This document shows positions 61,635 to 64,000 of a stretch of 64,000 bases of DNA, piece after piece (the first letter of the stretch is position 1; every line of letters begins with the position of its first letter). The DNA lies in assembly GCA_964388965.1 (NCBI GenBank), contig CAYMCP010000002.1:1-64000 (forward strand), given 5' to 3'. The notes under the pieces are model-generated. The model was not told where the DNA came from, did not search any database, and saw nothing but the letters and a program-made list of their open reading frames with translations. Position numbers and translations under genes: made by a program. The stretch comes from Albibeggiatoa sp964388965 (lineage in GTDB: Bacteria > Pseudomonadota > Gammaproteobacteria > Beggiatoales > Beggiatoaceae).

Positions 61635-62534
61635 TTAATCAAGTAAACGATCATTATGCACTTCTCTCAAATAATCCCTAAATGCTTCACGTAGATTCGG
61701 GTGCTGTAGAGCATAATTAACAGTTGCTTTTAAATAACCAATTTTACTACCGCAATCGTAACGTACTCCTTTGAATTCATAGCCAAAAATATGCTCTTCC
61801 GCCAACAAACCTGCAATTGCATCCGTCAATTGGATTTCACCACCTGCGCCACGTCCAATTTTCTCCAGATACTTAAAAATGGTAGGCGTTAACAAATAAC
61901 GTCCAACAACAGCCAAATTAGAAGGTGCTTTTTCTGGTGAAGGCTTCTCAATAATACTTTGCACACCGTGTAAACCTTCATACAAGGTACTAGGTTCAAT
62001 AATCCCGTAACGTGCGGTTTCTTGTCTTGGTACTTCTTCTACTGCAATCACACTACCGTTTTGCTTTTCAAAAATATGTACCATTTGCGTTAAACAGGGG
62101 TATTCTTTACCATCAATCAGATCATCTGCCAAAATTACTGCAAATGGTTCATCTCCAACAACTGGTTTTGCGCACAATACTGCATGTCCCAAACCTAAAG
62201 CTTCAGGTTGTCTAATGTAAATACACGACACGCCAGCAGGAACGATATTTTTTGTCATAGACAGTAAATCATACTTACCACGTCGGGTTAATTCATCTTC
62301 TAATTCTTGATTTTTATCAAAATGATCTTCTAAAGTACGTTTACTGCTACTGGTGACAAAAATCAATTGCTCAATACCCGCAGCAATTGCCTCCTCTGCT
62401 GCGTACTGAATCAATGGCTTATCTACGATAGGTAACATTTCTTTAGGGCTGGCTTTGGTTGCAGGCAAAAATCGCGTACCCAGACCTGCAACTGGAAAAA
62501 CAGCCTTGCGCACAGGTTTTTGCATTTTTTCCAT
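61635..62534 (-). CDS. galU: UTP-glucose-1-phosphate uridylyltransferase GalU
   Basis: GalU makes UDP-glucose for LPS, exopolysaccharide and trehalose synthesis. The 299-residue product (ATG 62534; a TTG at 62552 adds six residues) has AVFPVAGLGTRFLPATKASPK, EMLPIVDKPLIQY, GLGHAVLCAKP, ILADDLI and the IEKPSPEKAPSNLAVVGRY loop. It may supply UDP-sugars to the glycosyltransferase at 54 kb. The order of neighbours (queE, an upstream two-partner-secretion gene) gives no functional link. Confidence 0.97.
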   Translation of the reverse strand: MEKMQKPVRKAVFPVAGLGTRFLPATKASPKEMLPIVDKPLIQYAAEEAIAAGIEQLIFVTSSSKRTLEDHFDKNQELEDELTRRGKYDLLSMTKNIVPAGVSCIYIRQPEALGLGHAVLCAKPVVGDEPFAVILADDLIDGKEYPCLTQMVHIFEKQNGSVIAVEEVPRQETARYGIIEPSTLYEGLHGVQSIIEKPSPEKAPSNLAVVGRYLLTPTIFKYLEKIGRGAGGEIQLTDAIAGLLAEEHIFGYEFKGVRYDCGSKIGYLKATVNYALQHPNLREAFRDYLREVHNDRLLD

Positions 62535-62836
62535 GAAAATCTCGCTTTTCAATCAATTAGTGAATAAATATCATACCGATTTTAAACAATTTCTAAAAAT
62601 TAGTCAGCAACACTTTAATTGTAAAAATATAACAATAATTTTTTTAAAAAACTAAGTGATAAGTAGATGGAAGTCAAGCAAATTAGTTAGATTATTAAAA
62701 ATATTACCAATAAAATAAATGCTACTAAAAATACAGCAAGTTATAACTGTCACAAGTGTTTGAATAAAACATAAAAAATCGGTATCATTTACCTAAGTTT
62801 TTCAATTCATTTTGATTTAAAGAGGTAACTTGAGCC
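62535..62836. other. divergent intergenic region, galU versus tpsB
   Basis: About 300 bp, very AT-rich, no ORF. It presumably holds divergent promoters. AGAGG (62821-62825) is the Shine-Dalgarno for the GTG start at 62837. Confidence 0.4.
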
Positions 62837-64000
62837 GTGTACCACTTGATACGATTTTGCTTAATATTTCTAGGAATACTTTCCCTAAATGTTGTGGCGA
62901 TAGACAATAGTTCTATTGGACGCGATTTGTCATCTGGTGCAGAACGCTTGCCCGATGAATTTGCAGAGCAAGAGGTGAATATTTTACCGCCATTACCTCC
63001 GCTACCAGATTTATATCAAAAAGGCGACGCACCGTTGTCAGCATTGCCTAAAGTGGATGTGAAAAAATTTATCTTTAGCGGTAATACAGTTTACAGCAGT
63101 GAATTTTTATCTGATTTAGTCGAAGAATATCAAGAACGTTCAATTTCAGCAGAAGAATTGCAAATGGTAAAAAATATCATTACACGAAAATATATCGAAG
63201 CAGGTTATATCAATTCCGGGGCGATTATTCCCGATCAACAGGTTAAAAATGGCGAAATTACACTAGAAATTATTGAAGGTAAATTAGTCGAAGTGGACAT
63301 TATTAATTTAAAAAACGATGGTGAACAGGGTCGTTTACATACCAGTTACATTGCAGGGCGCATTAATGGCAAAGACAATGAAGTGTTAAACATCAACAGG
63401 TTACAAGAACGCTTGCAGTTATTACATCAAAATCCCCTATTTCGTCGCATTAATGCTGAATTAGGTCCTGGTCTTCGTTTAGGCGATGGCATTTTAAAAT
63501 TGGATGTCGTAGAAGCAACGCCTTGGGAGGTTGGCGCACGTTTTAGTAATCATCGTTCTCCAAGTATTGGCTCGTATCGTGGCGAATTATTTGGTACACA
63601 TCGCAATCTATTGGGTTTTGGTGATAGTATTTATTTACGTCTTGGCTTGACGGAAGGTTTAAAAGATTATAGTTTTAATTATTCATTACCATTAAGTAGC
63701 CGTTACGGTACAACTGTTAATTTAAGTGCTGAACACAGTGATGCCGAAGTTGTTTCAGAACCATTTAATCAATTAAATATCGAAAGTGAAGCTGAAACTT
63801 ATGCGCTTGGTATTATCCAACCTTTGTTAAAAACGCCGAATAAAGAATTTAATTTAGGCTTAAAACTAGAGCGTCGTAGTAGCACCACCTATATGTTTAA
63901 AGGTACGCCACTTGAACAAAAATTCTCATTTTCCCCCGGTGTCCAAGATGGTGAAAGTCGCATTTCTGTATTACGCTTTTCCCAAGATTTTCTACAACGT
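62837..64000 (+). CDS. two-partner secretion transporter (TpsB, ShlB/FhaC family), 3' end outside the window
   Basis: An outer-membrane transporter of the Omp85 superfamily that exports a large TpsA exoprotein. The visible 388 codons run to the window edge in frame. GTG 62837 starts a signal peptide (VYHLIRFCLIFLGILSLNVVA). A Pro-rich linker follows (LPPLPPLPDLY). The first POTRA domain (about 75-150) has VKKFIFSGNTVYSSEFLSDL, YIEAGYINSGAIIPDQQ and EIIEGKLVEV. Barrel strands begin near residue 225 (GARFSNHRSPSIG). The missing end should carry the rest of the barrel. The TpsA partner probably lies downstream. Confidence 0.85.
   Translation, partial: MYHLIRFCLIFLGILSLNVVAIDNSSIGRDLSSGAERLPDEFAEQEVNILPPLPPLPDLYQKGDAPLSALPKVDVKKFIFSGNTVYSSEFLSDLVEEYQERSISAEELQMVKNIITRKYIEAGYINSGAIIPDQQVKNGEITLEIIEGKLVEVDIINLKNDGEQGRLHTSYIAGRINGKDNEVLNINRLQERLQLLHQNPLFRRINAELGPGLRLGDGILKLDVVEATPWEVGARFSNHRSPSIGSYRGELFGTHRNLLGFGDSIYLRLGLTEGLKDYSFNYSLPLSSRYGTTVNLSAEHSDAEVVSEPFNQLNIESEAETYALGIIQPLLKTPNKEFNLGLKLERRSSTTYMFKGTPLEQKFSFSPGVQDGESRISVLRFSQDFLQR

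Noticed and set aside
1..64000. tRNA, rRNA genes or CRISPR array
   Set aside because: No T-loop GGTTCGAATCC-like motif, rRNA block or regularly spaced 25-40-bp repeat array was seen; the 11-bp array at 48545 is too short to be CRISPR.

Overview
The window comes from an AT-rich gammaproteobacterial chromosome. The lpt-rpoN-hpf-ptsN-hprK block, lpxL/lpxH, BamC, SspB, two Rnf-type gene groups and a NifL/NifA pair all point to a Gram-negative gammaproteobacterium. AT-rich codon use, orphan NifLA, many short palindromic intergenic repeats and a membrane-anchored FGE-sulfatase/C-lectin protein suggest the filamentous sulfur bacteria (Thiotrichales, Beggiatoa-like). That placement is an inference from gene content, not a sequence match.

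Layout. 0.3-5.7 kb: a collinear + strand block for LPS transport (lptC, lptA, lptB), sigma-54, hibernation factor, EIIA-Ntr and HPr kinase. 5.8-6.5 kb: remnants of what looks like a restriction-modification gene, plus repeats. 6.5-10.4 kb (- strand): murU, folE2, dxs. 10.9-14.9 kb: rpoZ-spoT followed directly by a BCCT osmolyte transporter. 15.2-21 kb: a pteridine reductase-like SDR, a MidA-type methyltransferase, an IS630-style MITE, lpxL, a GGDEF/EAL protein with a degenerate receiver, and sspB. 21.2-25.2 kb: a STAS protein beside a CBS/SpoIIE phosphatase, then an MCP. 25.2-29.6 kb: rnfD-rnfG (first set), lpxH, pyrG. 29.7-35 kb (- strand): a coiled-coil membrane protein, a metallo-beta-lactamase-fold hydrolase, nifA and nifL. 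35.4-41.8 kb: a SulP permease, bioH, pncC, a DUF2259-like protein, aguA, bamC and a small BamC-like lipoprotein. 42.1-44.4 kb: the ergothioneine genes egtB-egtD.

44.38-44.76 kb holds the most striking non-coding signal: eleven exact copies of TTATCCACA in three helically phased groups, followed by a DnaA-trio-like tract and an AT-rich stretch. This has the architecture of a replication origin, although no dnaA, dnaN or mnmG gene is nearby. About 600 bp further on, a small winged-helix-like gene is split by a 106-bp MITE with a 5-bp target duplication. Removing the element and one duplicate restores an 89-codon reading frame.

46-57.8 kb: pgi, a periplasmic histidine phosphatase, a large membrane protein whose C-terminal FGE/C-lectin fold ends in a pattern typical of diversity-generating retroelement (DGR) variable repeats, hslVU, a GT2-GT4 glycosyltransferase fusion and a hybrid histidine kinase. 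57.8-60.6 kb (- strand): a second rnf set (D-G-E-H) whose RnfD has Ser where the flavinylated Thr is expected. 60.9-62.5 kb: queE and galU. The window ends inside a two-partner-secretion transporter (TpsB/ShlB type). No tRNA, rRNA or CRISPR array was recognised.
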